Notes: a model not told the origin generated them from the letters alone. Numbered from the stretch's first letter, positions 1 to 8,678 are shown. The stretch is DNA of 64,000 bases from Marinagarivorans cellulosilyticus (GCF_021655555.1 NZ_AP023086.1:4618685-4682684), one strand, 5' to 3'. Numbers and translations are program-made.

Positions 1-1
1 G

Positions 2-499
2 CTTATCGCAGCAACTACAAATACACAGGCGCTCGATTCGCTTTGGCAAGTAGTACCTAAAGCCAACAAACAAGACCGCATATTAGAATACCGCTATATT
101 CAGCAGCTGCTGAACCTAGGAGACGACAAAACCGCTGAGCCCATTTTGCGCAAGTTACTCAAAAAACATTATGACGATGACTTGATTAATCTTTTTGCCC
201 ACACAAAAACAGACGACGCCGCTGTACAGCTACAGTATGCCGAGCGCTGGCTTGATCACAAAGGCAATAATCCAGCACTGCTACTCGCACTTGGCCGCAT
301 TGCCCTGCGGTGTGAGCTTTGGGGTAAAGCGCGAGAGTATTTTGAAAAAAGCTTAAAACTTAAACCCAGCCCAGAAGCCTATGCAGAACTCGCTCGGCTA
401 CTAGGGAACTTAGGCGAGCACCAAAACAGTAACGCCCTATTCCAGCAAGGTTTATTGCACAGTGCCGGCACATCGCTGCCAACTCCCAACGAGCCTTAA
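2..499 (+). CDS. hemY: HemY, C-terminal part (gene begins before the window)
   Basis: The frame is open from base 2 to a TAA at 497-499, so only the last roughly 165 residues are present. HemY is an inner-membrane protein with a periplasmic or cytoplasmic TPR tail that accompanies the hemC-hemD genes of protoheme synthesis; its exact role is unsettled. The visible part is helical, with TPR-like repeats: the ALGRIALRCELWGKAREYFEKSL stretch contains the W-x3-A-x2-Y/F-F pattern typical of the HemY C-terminus, followed by PEAYAELARLLGNLGE. The membrane segments and the HemY_N domain lie upstream and cannot be checked. The next gene starts 16 bases after the stop. Confidence 0.85.
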   Translation, partial: LIAATTNTQALDSLWQVVPKANKQDRILEYRYIQQLLNLGDDKTAEPILRKLLKKHYDDDLINLFAHTKTDDAAVQLQYAERWLDHKGNNPALLLALGRIALRCELWGKAREYFEKSLKLKPSPEAYAELARLLGNLGEHQNSNALFQQGLLHSAGTSLPTPNEP

Positions 500-515
500 A
501 CTGGAAAACTCACGT

Positions 516-1172
516 ATGCGTATTTTCAGCTACCAACCGCCGGAAGGGTTACCGCCGGTTATTTATCAAGACGACTACTACATCGCCATTAACAAGCCCA
601 GCGGCTTACTCAGTAACCCTGGGCGCGCGCCACATACGCACGATTGCGCACTAACGCGCTTGCAAGCAGCGTTTAGCGAAATTTATTTGATCCATCGTTT
701 AGACTGCGACACTTCAGGCGTACTCATTTTCGCTAAACAAAAAAAGGCCGAAGGCGCGCTAAAAAAGCAGTTACAAGAACGAAAGGTTAAAAAAACCTAT
801 AACGCATTAGTATGGGGAATACCCGAAAATAAAAAAGGGACTATTGATTTAGCGCTAGCTGCCAATCCCGATGATATTCCGCTACAAAAAGTCTGCACTC
901 AAGGAAAGGAAGCCATAACGCACTACACCTTACTAGAAAGTAATAACGAGCAAAATATCGCGCTATTAGAACTTCGCCCACTAACAGGGCGTACCCATCA
1001 ATTACGCGTTCACCTCGATGCAATCGGTCACCCCATTCTAGGAGACCCTTTCTACGGTCATAACGCAGCAAAATCGCAAAAAGATCGCTTATGCCTGCAC
1101 GCTACAACACTGTGCTTTAACCACCCATTCACACACACGAAAATAACAATCGAGACTCCTACCGCGTTTTAA
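516..1172 (+). CDS. RluA-family RNA pseudouridine synthase
   Basis: A 218-residue enzyme predicted to isomerise uridine to pseudouridine in rRNA or tRNA. The catalytic-loop motif HRLDCDTSGVL (Asp of RLD) is intact, and so are the family motifs NKPSGLL near the N-terminus and GRTHQLRVH / GHPILGDPFYG near the C-terminus. There is no S4 RNA-binding domain, which fits the short RluA/TruC type rather than RluC/D. The ATG at 516 is preferred to an earlier in-frame ATG at 462 because the earlier one lies inside hemY and adds residues unlike the family. A better rluA match lies at 7804, so this paralogue's target is uncertain. A hairpin with flanking A/T runs follows at 1232-1270. Confidence 0.85.
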   Translation: MRIFSYQPPEGLPPVIYQDDYYIAINKPSGLLSNPGRAPHTHDCALTRLQAAFSEIYLIHRLDCDTSGVLIFAKQKKAEGALKKQLQERKVKKTYNALVWGIPENKKGTIDLALAANPDDIPLQKVCTQGKEAITHYTLLESNNEQNIALLELRPLTGRTHQLRVHLDAIGHPILGDPFYGHNAAKSQKDRLCLHATTLCFNHPFTHTKITIETPTAF

Positions 1173-1231
1173 TGCCAGCTAGAGTAGAATTGAGCTAACA
1201 ACCTCGAGGCTTGATTAAAACAATCAGACAC

Positions 1232-1270
1232 AAAAAAGCCTCACCAAAATATTCTGATGGGGCTTTTTTA
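1232..1270. terminator. Probable bidirectional terminator
   Basis: AAAAAAGCC and GGCTTTTTT form the outer arms of an imperfect hairpin (inner TCA/TGA pairing, AT-rich loop). It sits between a plus-strand synthase gene ending at 1172 and a minus-strand ABC permease ending at 1347, so A and T runs on both sides allow it to serve both. Confidence 0.7.
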
Positions 1271-1287
1271 TATTGCAACTAACTTGA

Positions 1288-1342
1288 GGGAATCTCTAAA
1301 ATCCACCTACATCTAGAAAGCTGAATATATTAGAGATGCCTT
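1288..1342. repeat. Short inverted repeat resembling MITE ends
   Basis: GGGAATCTCTAAAAT and ATATTAGAGATGCC face each other about 25 bases apart, with a perfect 8-base core ATCTCTAA/TTAGAGAT. The right arm matches the right end of the element at 60637-60872 (TTTAGAGATGCC). It may be a collapsed remnant of the same family; this is a weak call because the arms are short. Confidence 0.3.
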
Positions 1343-1346
1343 AGAG

Positions 1347-2312
1347 TTAGCTTTCGTAACGATTCTCTCGCAGCCACACTACGCCGTATAACATGCCGCA
1401 AGCAAGCAAAGTGCCCAGCCAAAACTGCATCGAAGTTAACACCACCCACAAGCTCCCCCAGCCCGAGGCCGCATGTGACGACAAGAAAACATTAAATGCG
1501 ATGTAATCTAGAAACAAAGAAAACATGCCCGTAGAACCTAAGATGATTTTCTCTACAACAATAAGGCCCAACAAAGGCGCTACTGCGAGTAAGAAGGGTG
1601 TTTTTTTCGCATAAGCCGAGGCCAATAAAAGCCAAGCCACTAATGGTAAACGCCATAACGCTGCCGCCAAGAATGAGCCTATATGCTGCCAAGCAGTGCC
1701 TATTAAAGCTTGCTCCTGCCAAACAATGCTCAAAGCACCATCATAGCCGGACATTAACGCCAGCACAGTAGCAACAATTAAAAGTACCAAGCTAAAAGCA
1801 AGCGCGCACACCCAAGCTATCGCGGATAAAACACACGATGCCACAACCACTTTTGTGAGCACGTTTTGTGTTTCGCTTACAGGCATCGATTTCCAAAATA
1901 AAATACTGCCGTCGCGTCGATCTGCAGATAAAGCCCCCAATAAATACGAAATAGAAATCAAGAATAAAATGCCGGAAAAAGCAATATAGGAGATACTGTT
2001 AATAATGCCGGCACCTTCATTAATTTCTTTTTCAGGAAATGGCAAAGCACCGGCAGAATGGTGATTACTCGTGACTGAATCTGTTTCACCCAATACAATA
2101 TCGCTGTACTCGAATTCGCGAATATCGCCTTCGTGCTCAGTTTCCATTTGAACTTGGTAGTGATAACTTTGGCCAAAATCTGCCGCACGCCCTAGCGCAA
2201 TTGCCGCCAGAATGGATATGCACAGCACAACAAATATCACAGCAGGAACCTTCACAAAAGCGCCATTGTGCTCCCACATTTCACGTTTAACCGGAATAAT
2301 ATAACGTTCCAT
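1347..2312 (-). CDS. ABC-2 type transporter permease
   Basis: A 321-residue membrane protein with a first hydrophobic helix at about residues 23-42, an external loop rich in charged residues (about 45-100), then five further hydrophobic segments in the C-terminal two thirds. This is the layout of ABC-2 permeases of the YtrC/D or NosY kind. It starts with ATG one base after the TAA of the ATPase gene upstream, with AGGAG just before it, so the two are translationally linked. Together with the GntR-family repressor two genes upstream it forms a ytr-like operon; such systems in Firmicutes respond to cell-wall antibiotics, but the substrate here is unknown. Confidence 0.85.
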   Translation of the reverse strand: MERYIIPVKREMWEHNGAFVKVPAVIFVVLCISILAAIALGRAADFGQSYHYQVQMETEHEGDIREFEYSDIVLGETDSVTSNHHSAGALPFPEKEINEGAGIINSISYIAFSGILFLISISYLLGALSADRRDGSILFWKSMPVSETQNVLTKVVVASCVLSAIAWVCALAFSLVLLIVATVLALMSGYDGALSIVWQEQALIGTAWQHIGSFLAAALWRLPLVAWLLLASAYAKKTPFLLAVAPLLGLIVVEKIILGSTGMFSLFLDYIAFNVFLSSHAASGWGSLWVVLTSMQFWLGTLLACGMLYGVVWLRENRYES

Positions 2313-2313
2313 A

Positions 2314-3195
2314 TTATGCTCCTACCTGCGTTGGATTAACTTTCGCCACAAACAAATCAGCGATCGTTGGCGTGCGAACCTGGCCAAACGGCGTCAACAA
2401 CTCGCTTGCTATATTTTCAAACAACATACTTACCCCACCCAAACGCTGTTGCTCACTAATAGCGTGATACCCCGCCTTCTCTACGGCAGCTTTTTGCGCA
2501 TTGCTAACACTTAACTCGGTAAAACGTTCAGCAACAGACTCCATCGGCAGATCCAGCACTAGCTCACCGCGATTAATAAACATTAAGTCGGTTAGTATAT
2601 TTTCAATTTCCTCAACTTGATGTGTCGTGATCACAATTGTTTTTTGTTCGTCGAAGTAATCACTTAGCAAGGCGTTGTAAAATTGTTTACGGTAGACAAT
2701 ATCCAAGCCTAATGTTGGCTCATCTAACACCAGCAAACGACTATCAATAGCCATCACCAGCGCCAAGTGCAGTTGGGTAATCATACCTTTCGATAGAGCA
2801 CTAACGCGGCTATTGGATTTAATATTTGTTTTGGCCAAGAAATGCTGCGCCTTTTCACGATTAAAACGCGGGTGTACGCCCGCAACATAATCTACAGCTT
2901 GGCTCACCTTTAACCAACGCGGCATAATGGCAGTATCAGCAATAAAACTTACCTGCTCTATTAACTGTGTGCGCTGCTTTGCGGGGTTAAAACCCAGCAC
3001 ACTTAGCTCTCCCTCAACCGAAGCCAAACCCAGCAAGCCCTTTAGCAGCGTTGTTTTACCCGCACCATTAGGGCCAATTAACCCTACAATGCGGCCTGAT
3101 TCTATTGAAAAATTTATATTTTTTAGCGCCTGGTGATCGCCATACCGCTTATTAACATTATTGGCATTTACAACATATTCGTTATTGGTAATCAC
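2314..3195 (-). CDS. ABC transporter ATP-binding protein (YtrB-like)
   Basis: A 293-residue ATPase. The Walker A motif GPNGAGKTTLLKG, the signature region SRVSALSKGM, Walker B RLLVLDEPTLGLD and the switch histidine in TTHQVEEIE are all present. The start is assigned to GTG at 3193-3195, because AGGAGG lies six bases upstream and an upstream in-frame codon would begin inside the GntR gene with a basic run unlike the family. The GntR stop codon is one base before this GTG, and the permease follows one base after this gene's stop, so repressor, ATPase and permease read as one tightly coupled transcript. Substrate unknown. Confidence 0.9.
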   Translation of the reverse strand: MITNNEYVVNANNVNKRYGDHQALKNINFSIESGRIVGLIGPNGAGKTTLLKGLLGLASVEGELSVLGFNPAKQRTQLIEQVSFIADTAIMPRWLKVSQAVDYVAGVHPRFNREKAQHFLAKTNIKSNSRVSALSKGMITQLHLALVMAIDSRLLVLDEPTLGLDIVYRKQFYNALLSDYFDEQKTIVITTHQVEEIENILTDLMFINRGELVLDLPMESVAERFTELSVSNAQKAAVEKAGYHAISEQQRLGGVSMLFENIASELLTPFGQVRTPTIADLFVAKVNPTQVGA

Positions 3196-3196
3196 C

Positions 3197-3589
3197 TTAC
3201 GCCTCCTGACTATCTTGCGATGAGTTATCAATTGGTAAATAACCCAACAATTCTTGCTTGGATATACCCAGCTGCTCTATACGCTGTATTAGCTTTGGTA
3301 ATTCTACGGTTAAAAACTGTGTTTTTTCAGCGTGTAATATTTTTTCTTGCGCCCCAGGAACAACAAACATACCCAAACCTCTTCGTTTTTCTACTAGCCC
3401 TTCATCAACCAATGCTTGGTAAGCTTTAGATACCGTTAAATGGTTGATTTGGTAATCGGCTGAAACTGCGCGCACAGAAGGAATTGATTCCCCTTCCTGA
3501 AACGCCCCTTCTAAAATTAAGCCCACCATACGGTCGCGCAATTGGCGATAAATGGGCTGATCATCATTCCACTGATCTTGCATAGGCAT
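3197..3589 (-). CDS. GntR-family transcriptional regulator, YtrA subfamily
   Basis: A 130-residue regulator with the N-terminal GntR winged helix: PIYRQLRDRMVGLILEGAFQEGESIPSVRAVS followed by the recognition part INHLTVSKAYQALVDEGLVEKRRGLGMFV. The short C-terminal tail (about 45 residues) is the YtrA type, which lacks a large ligand domain and usually represses its own ABC operon. It is the first gene of the repressor-ATPase-permease set and ends one base before the ATPase start. The effector cannot be told from the sequence. Confidence 0.9.
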   Translation of the reverse strand: MPMQDQWNDDQPIYRQLRDRMVGLILEGAFQEGESIPSVRAVSADYQINHLTVSKAYQALVDEGLVEKRRGLGMFVVPGAQEKILHAEKTQFLTVELPKLIQRIEQLGISKQELLGYLPIDNSSQDSQEA

Positions 3590-3639
3590 ACCTCAATATT
3601 AATGAGTAACAACACTTAGCTGCATGTAAAAATACAACC

Positions 3640-4431
3640 TTATTTAGGTGGCACATCACCTTGACGAACAACATCACTAACACCCGATATTTGTGAATAA
3701 ACTTCTGGGTTACCGTAGTAATAAACCGCACCTGCGCCATTAAGATGTAAATCTAGTTTTTCTTTTACCCACAATTTAACATCACTTGCGCCCGAATTAT
3801 GAACATCGGCCACATGGCTTTCCAACGCGTAAGCTTTATAGTCTGAAGCGCCATTAAATTTCAGTATTTGCTTTCGAACCCTACCCGCCACTGTAATATC
3901 TGATGCGCCGTTTCCTTTAACATCCAACTCCTTTGCAGTTAACTGGGCCACGTTAAATTCACAACCACCATTTAACTTAAAATGCACTTTATTTTTAACC
4001 GTAAGCTCGGCAAAGTTAATTGTGCTGCCACCATTCACTTTTAATTCGAAGTTATCTGCCGTTACTGCTGAGAGGACATCCACCGACATTCCACCCGACA
4101 CTTCTAACCATTGCAGTTGCGTTAATGTCACGTCGTAGGCGATATTCGAGTTTTCAGAAAACCACCCCCAGCGATTATTTTTGCGAATGCGCAAAGTATT
4201 ACCTTTTGCATCCACCTTGATTTTATCGAGCTGCGATTTTGCCGCTGTCATTTTCAGTTGCGGCGCTTCACCTATGCGCAACACTAAGGAGCCATCCCCT
4301 TCAATTTGCAACTGAGTAACATCACTGATGGCAACCGTACGCTCTATAACATCTTCTGCTAATGCCGTTTGCGTACAAATCACCATTACCCACGCTAACA
4401 ACACTCCGATAACTACTGGCATAAATTTCAT
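3640..4431 (-). CDS. Secreted GIN-domain (DUF2807) protein
   Basis: A 263-residue protein with a signal peptide (hydrophobic residues about 6-22, ending TALAED). The body is a repetitive beta-structure: short repeats such as LEVSGGMSVDV, LKVNGGSTINF, FKLNGGCEFNV, VKGNGASDITV, LKFNGASDYKA and VHNSGASDVKL. This is the pattern of head/GIN-domain (DUF2807) adhesin-like proteins. It lies 50 bases upstream of the GntR-ABC operon on the same strand, and may belong to the same envelope function; DUF2807 proteins often neighbour PspC or ABC-2 stress loci. No enzymatic motif is visible. Confidence 0.85.
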   Translation of the reverse strand: MKFMPVVIGVLLAWVMVICTQTALAEDVIERTVAISDVTQLQIEGDGSLVLRIGEAPQLKMTAAKSQLDKIKVDAKGNTLRIRKNNRWGWFSENSNIAYDVTLTQLQWLEVSGGMSVDVLSAVTADNFELKVNGGSTINFAELTVKNKVHFKLNGGCEFNVAQLTAKELDVKGNGASDITVAGRVRKQILKFNGASDYKAYALESHVADVHNSGASDVKLWVKEKLDLHLNGAGAVYYYGNPEVYSQISGVSDVVRQGDVPPK

Positions 4432-4737
4432 AGTCTTCCCCTTTGAGGTGTAAATAATTGTTTAAATAGCTACCGCTTCTGGCGTTGCCGTCAACCGGTG
4501 TTATATGCAACTATATCACCATAACTCAGATGCGCAACCAGCCGCCCCAAAAAACATGGCGCCCTTTTCAACACTAAGATTAAAAGTCTTTTATAACAGT
4601 AAGTTGCGAGCAATTATTGGCAGGAAAAATTGTGTATCAGCTGCACTAGCGTGCATATTGGGTGTTATAGCTTAGGTGTACAGGCAGGTTTATAGCCTCT
4701 GCGTGCACCCTACACAATCTTTCGCGGCGCACCTACG
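4432..4737. other. Intergenic region, no gene seen
   Basis: 306 bases between the GIN-domain gene (transcribed away) and the end of greB. I see only a weak imperfect hairpin near 4675-4710 (GGTG/CACC outer, GGC/GCC inner, no T run) and no coding signal; it presumably holds the promoter of the GIN-domain gene. Confidence 0.5.
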
Positions 4738-5217
4738 CTAGAACGGCTGATACTGAATCGCCGTAATCCACCACTCAGCTAGACCCGTGGGTGTACGCAC
4801 GCTTATCTCGTCATCTACCGCTTTGCCGATAAGCGCTTTGGCCATTGGTGAGTCAACAGAGATACAAATAGAGTGCGCATCAATTTCGTCACTGCCGACG
4901 ATACGGTAATGTGCGACTTCGCCCCGTTCGTTTTCCAGCGCAACATAGGCACCAAAATATACCTTACCTTCTTGCCGGGGGGAGTAATCCACTACGGTAA
5001 TTACATCTAAGCGTTTCGCTAAATAGCGCACTCGCCGATCAATTTCGCGCAAGCGCCTTTTGCCATAAATGTAATCCGCATTTTCACTGCGGTCTCCTAA
5101 TGCAGCCGCATCGTGCACTTGTTGAGTAACCGCGGGGCGCTCCACCTTCCATAGCTGCTTAAGCTCGGCATTTAACGCTTCATAACCGGCACGGGTAATA
5201 TAAGCAGAGCGGCTCAT
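4738..5217 (-). CDS. greB: Transcription elongation factor GreB
   Basis: A 159-residue Gre factor that reactivates backtracked RNA polymerase by stimulating transcript cleavage. The N-terminal coiled coil carries the acidic tip in GDRSENADYIYGKRRLREIDRRVRYL; the C-terminal FKBP-like domain includes FGAYVALENERGE and DSPMAKALIGK. The Y-GKRRLREIDRR wording separates GreB from GreA. Its ATG overlaps the TGA of tatD by four bases, so the two are translated together, with greB downstream. Confidence 0.93.
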   Translation of the reverse strand: MSRSAYITRAGYEALNAELKQLWKVERPAVTQQVHDAAALGDRSENADYIYGKRRLREIDRRVRYLAKRLDVITVVDYSPRQEGKVYFGAYVALENERGEVAHYRIVGSDEIDAHSICISVDSPMAKALIGKAVDDEISVRTPTGLAEWWITAIQYQPF

Positions 5218-5990
5218 TGCGCGCGATTAAATAAACGTAAAAAATTCGCGGTTGTCACTTCCGCGAGGGCGTCGTAACTAACCCCCTTTAAATCGGCAAC
5301 ATATTCAGCCACTTCACGCACATACGCAGGCATATTGGGCTTTCCGCGATAAGGGATAGGCGCTAAATAGGGCGAGTCTGTCTCGACTAACAAATAATTT
5401 AACGGTGTTTTGCGTACAACATCGCGTAGGCTTTCGGCATTTTTAAAGGTAACAATACCCGATATTGAGATATAAAAATTAAGATCCATCGCTCGCTTGG
5501 CCATGTCCCAATCTTCAGTAAAACAATGCATAACACCCGATGCCTCACGGCAGCCATGCTCTTCAATTAGCGCAAGCGTATCTTCTTTAGCGTTGCGGGT
5601 ATGCACAATAACAGGTAATTTTTGCGCTTTGCCCGCGATTAAATGATTGGCAAAACTCTGCTTTTGCTGAGCCACAAAATCAGTACTGTGGAAATAATCT
5701 AAGCCCGACTCCCCCAGCGCCACTACCTTAGGTGCTGAAGACCACTCGGTTAAAGTGGCGTCGCTAACCACTTGCTCACCCACATCACACGGGTGAATAC
5801 CTACCGAGGCAAAAACATTATCGCGTTTAGCGGCAATATCCAGCACGGCCTTGCGGTTTTCGTCGCTAATACACACACACAAAAAACGACTCACCCCCCG
5901 AGCTTGCGCTTGGTCCAATGCCACCTCAACACTTTTGTCGCTTTTAGAAAGATCTAGCCGGTCTAAATGGCAGTGTGAATCGGTAAGCAT
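5214..5990 (-). CDS. TatD-family metal-dependent deoxyribonuclease (YcfH type)
   Basis: A 258-residue TIM-barrel hydrolase. The first metal-binding motif DSHCHLD is at the N-terminus; GIHPCDVGE, GESGLDYF, PVIVHTRNAKEDT, GVMHCFTE and VETDSPYLAP follow in the order typical of TatD/YcfH. The start is set at the ATG at 5990, where MLTDSHCHLD begins in the family manner and GAGGTG lies upstream; a longer frame exists but adds a hydrophobic, non-family stretch. In related bacteria this gene follows holB-pilZ in one operon, but here a strong terminator (6026-6049) separates it from pilZ. Confidence 0.9.
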   Translation of the reverse strand: MLTDSHCHLDRLDLSKSDKSVEVALDQAQARGVSRFLCVCISDENRKAVLDIAAKRDNVFASVGIHPCDVGEQVVSDATLTEWSSAPKVVALGESGLDYFHSTDFVAQQKQSFANHLIAGKAQKLPVIVHTRNAKEDTLALIEEHGCREASGVMHCFTEDWDMAKRAMDLNFYISISGIVTFKNAESLRDVVRKTPLNYLLVETDSPYLAPIPYRGKPNMPAYVREVAEYVADLKGVSYDALAEVTTANFLRLFNRAQ

Positions 5991-6025
5991 GGAGCACCTC
6001 AAGTTGGTAATGGAATCTAAAAACA

Positions 6026-6049
6026 TAAAAAAGGCCGCAAGCGGCCTTT
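6026..6049 (-). terminator. Rho-independent terminator after pilZ
   Basis: Read on the minus strand: AAAGGCCGC, two-base loop, GCGGCCTTT, then a run of T. It lies between the pilZ stop (6121) and the tatD start (5990), so it ends the holB-pilZ transcript. Confidence 0.85.
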
Positions 6050-6120
6050 CGAAACGTAGCAACTGCAGCAACAAGACCACAGCCACTAAAGGAATATATT
6101 CTAAACGAGATTATGTATTG

Positions 6121-6471
6121 TTACATCGTATGCGTGGGGCGATCAGATTCTAAAGTGCCCGCTAGGTAAGTTTCTATTTTGCGGTTTGCGGTATCATCGT
6201 CGCCATCGAACTGAACACCAATGCCGGCAGCACGGTTACCTTGCGCGCCTTTAGGGGTGATCCAAATAACCTTACCAGCAACCGGAATTTTCTCGGGCTC
6301 GTCCATTAGGTTAAGCAACATGAAAACCTCGTCGCCTAAGCTGTAGGATTTGTTAGTCGGTATGAACAAACCGCCGTGCTTAATAAACGGCATGTAAGCC
6401 GCGTAAAGCACTGCCTTATCGCGAATGGTTAACGACAGTATGCCGTTACGAGCGCCGCCAATACCCTGCAT
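6121..6471 (-). CDS. pilZ: Type IV pilus PilZ-domain protein
   Basis: A 116-residue single-domain PilZ protein. It shows the type IV pilus PilZ wording: GILSLTIRDKAVLYAAYMPFIK, GGLFIPTNKSYSLGDEVFMLLNLMDE, KVIWITPKGAQGNRAAGIGVQF. The canonical c-di-GMP motif RxxxR-(D/N)xSxxG is absent from the N-terminus, as in the pilus-biogenesis PilZ that acts with FimX and PilB without binding the nucleotide itself. It is downstream of holB on the same strand, the usual order; the holB-pilZ gap is 157 bases and contains a near-perfect 12-bp stem at 6560-6588. Confidence 0.92.
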   Translation of the reverse strand: MQGIGGARNGILSLTIRDKAVLYAAYMPFIKHGGLFIPTNKSYSLGDEVFMLLNLMDEPEKIPVAGKVIWITPKGAQGNRAAGIGVQFDGDDDTANRKIETYLAGTLESDRPTHTM

Positions 6472-6628
6472 AATTTTGCCTCTTTTTTATTATTTCGCTT
6501 CACATCTGTATTCGGTAGCATTGCTGCGTAGTGAAGTTTGGCTTAGTTAATTCCAGCGAGTAAAGCCTTCGCCAAACGAAGCCTTTACCTATTTTGCTGC
6601 GAACAATAATCGCTTAAGGCGCCAGTGT

Positions 6629-7639
6629 CTAGGCTTGGCGCGCCAAGCGCTGCTGCTCGGCTTTAAAACCTAGCAAAATTAACATTAGCTCTTCACACGC
6701 TAAAACTTTGTTAGGGTTACTGCCTGCGTTTAACTGCCCCATTCGCCCTTGCACCGTGTCCAGTAATGAGTATAGATGCACTGGCAGCAACTGGGCCAAG
6801 ATTCCCACAACCTCTAAATCATCGTGCACATTAGCGCAACTTACCCTAATAGCACGCTGCAGCCACTGTAACACCACCCCAAACACAACAGGCAGATCAA
6901 ACGCGGCCAGCTTTTTACTCGCATCGATAGGCGATAAGCTGCCATTCAGCCCTTTGGCTAACGCTTGGGCAATATCGTTGTGAATATCCAGCTGATTGCC
7001 ATCAAGCCATTCCAACGCTTTCACTGGGGCCCCGCCAGCCGCTTTTAAAATAACCTCTGGCTGGTTTACTTGGTTGCGCGAAAGCCAACTTAAGGCATCG
7101 CTCCAACTTGGTGTAGCTAACGCCACTTGCGATGTACGCGAGCGAATGGTGGGTAATATGCGCGCGGCCTGATAACCAACCAATAAAAATACCGTATCGC
7201 CAGAAGGCTCCTCGAGGTTTTTTAAAATCGCGTTAGCCGCCTCAACATTCATGACTTCGGCCGGTGCAACCAAAATAACTTTTCGGCCACCTTGCTGCGC
7301 AGTATTCGCAACAACTCGTGAAAGCTCACGCACTTGGGCTATTTTAATAACATGGCTGCCCTCTTCGGGTTCTAAAAAGGCAAAGTCTGGGTGCGAACCT
7401 GCGGCCACTAGTTCACAGCCACGGCAGCGCCCGCACGATTGCGCCTCTGCTGGCGCGCGGCACAATAAAAACTGGGCCATAGCCATCGCCAAAGCTCGCG
7501 TTCCCATACCATCAATACTTTTTAGCAATACCGCATGCGGTAAGCGTTGGCTATTCACCTGCGCAACAAATTGCTGCCAATAATCATAAAACCAAGGGTA
7601 TGGCGGCTGGGCAAAAACCACAGCAGATGGGGAACTCAT
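6629..7639 (-). CDS. holB: DNA polymerase III subunit delta prime
   Basis: A 336-residue clamp-loader subunit. It has the AAA+-like fold of the family: HAVLLKSIDGMGTRALAMAMAQFLLC replaces a functional Walker A, as expected for the non-hydrolysing delta prime. The zinc-binding cysteines are in CRAPAEAQSCGRCRGCEL; KIAQVREL, KVILVAPAEVMNVEAANAILKNLEEPSGDTVFLLV and TIRSRTSQV (SRC-like sensor motif, here SRT) follow. It loads the beta clamp during replication. pilZ follows it; tmk, often just upstream, is missing because a plus-strand rluA gene lies there. Confidence 0.92.
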   Translation of the reverse strand: MSSPSAVVFAQPPYPWFYDYWQQFVAQVNSQRLPHAVLLKSIDGMGTRALAMAMAQFLLCRAPAEAQSCGRCRGCELVAAGSHPDFAFLEPEEGSHVIKIAQVRELSRVVANTAQQGGRKVILVAPAEVMNVEAANAILKNLEEPSGDTVFLLVGYQAARILPTIRSRTSQVALATPSWSDALSWLSRNQVNQPEVILKAAGGAPVKALEWLDGNQLDIHNDIAQALAKGLNGSLSPIDASKKLAAFDLPVVFGVVLQWLQRAIRVSCANVHDDLEVVGILAQLLPVHLYSLLDTVQGRMGQLNAGSNPNKVLACEELMLILLGFKAEQQRLARQA

Positions 7640-7803
7640 AAAAACTCAACCTTAACAGCGCCTAAAATGCCGCAACAGTGCCGCAATCAATAATAAGGGG
7701 CAGCATACCAGCGCCGCTGCTTTCTTGCGATAATGCCAAGCGCAAGGTTTATTACACGGCCTACGCTAGAATGCTCCTCTATATTCAAAAGACCATCAAC
7801 CCT

Positions 7804-8454
7804 ATGCCTGCATTAGATATTATTTTTGAAGACGAACACCTGCTAATACTCAACAAACCAGAAGGCCTATTAAGCGTACCCGGAAGAACAGAGCCCAACT
7901 GTCTTCACGCACAAGCGCTAAGCTACAATGCCAATGCGCGCGTTGTACACAGGCTGGATATGGCGACATCTGGCATTATGATTTTTGCGAAAAGCCATGC
8001 TAGCCAAAAGGCTATGGGGCACTTATTTGAACAGCGCAAAGTCCATAAAACTTACCACGCCATTATTCACGGCAAGCCCATAAAGGATGAAGGCCAAGTG
8101 GAGCTTCCACTTATTTGCGACTGGCCAAACCGGCCAAAACAAAAAGTGTGCTTTGACGAGGGCAAACCAGCAACAACCCTGTACGCCGTTAAAACTTACT
8201 TTGAGCAAGTCAACGCATCACTTGTCGAGCTATCGCCAATTACTGGCCGCTCTCATCAACTGCGCGTCCACTGTTTAGAGCTTGGCCACCCAATACTCGG
8301 GGACAACCTCTACAATATAGAAGGCTCGCACCTGCGCGCACCCCGACTATTGCTGCACGCAACCAAAATTGTCTTTGACCACCCAATAACGGCAGAGCCC
8401 ATGCACGTCAGCCATGCATCCGACTTCGAGAGCTTTATACAAAAACTGACTTAA
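7804..8454 (+). CDS. rluA: Dual-specificity 23S rRNA/tRNA pseudouridine synthase RluA
   Basis: A 216-residue synthase that modifies 23S rRNA U746 and tRNA U32 in the known family. The catalytic motif HRLDMATSGIMIF and the RluA-specific string LPLICDWPNRPKQKVC are both present, as is GRSHQLRVH and GHPILGDNLY. The ATG at 7804 gives MPALDIIFEDEHLLILNKPEG, a normal RluA start; a longer frame from 7678 would overlap the holB promoter region and add unrelated residues. A MITE begins 14 bases after the stop. Confidence 0.92.
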   Translation: MPALDIIFEDEHLLILNKPEGLLSVPGRTEPNCLHAQALSYNANARVVHRLDMATSGIMIFAKSHASQKAMGHLFEQRKVHKTYHAIIHGKPIKDEGQVELPLICDWPNRPKQKVCFDEGKPATTLYAVKTYFEQVNASLVELSPITGRSHQLRVHCLELGHPILGDNLYNIEGSHLRAPRLLLHATKIVFDHPITAEPMHVSHASDFESFIQKLT

Positions 8455-8467
8455 CGCAAAAAATACA

Positions 8468-8678
8468 GTAACTATTCAGCCACCTACGAAATTGAGCACT
8501 AGATTGATCATTCTCTAGGCCACTCAAGCCATCCATGGCCGCTATGCACTCGCTCTGGAAAGCGTGCTCCTGCGCTTTCTCCCCCTTACAATCCCTGTAA
8601 GGCCCGGCGCGCGAATGCTTAGAAAACAATCAATCAGCCCTCCGAGTGAGCAATGTTTTTTTATGGCTGAATAATTAC
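8468..8678. mobile_element. MITE-like element, family A copy 1, with 8-bp target duplication
   Basis: The 211-bp stretch begins GTAACTATTCAGCCA and ends GGCTGAATAATTAC, giving near-perfect terminal inverted repeats, and is flanked on both sides by AAAATACA (8460-8467 and 8679-8686). It has no coding capacity. It shares its ends and the internal block AGAAAACAATCAAT plus GCTCAAGCC-like sequence with 22004-22211 in inverted orientation. The GTAA ends with an 8-bp duplication resemble IS66-family elements, so it may be mobilised by such a transposase; that link is inference. A perfect 7-bp hairpin (CCTTACA/TGTAAGG) lies at 8584-8602. It sits between the convergent rluA and HD-GYP genes. Confidence 0.8.

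Noticed and set aside
6560..6588. 12-bp near-perfect stem between holB and pilZ
   Set aside because: No T run follows on either strand, so it is not called as a terminator.
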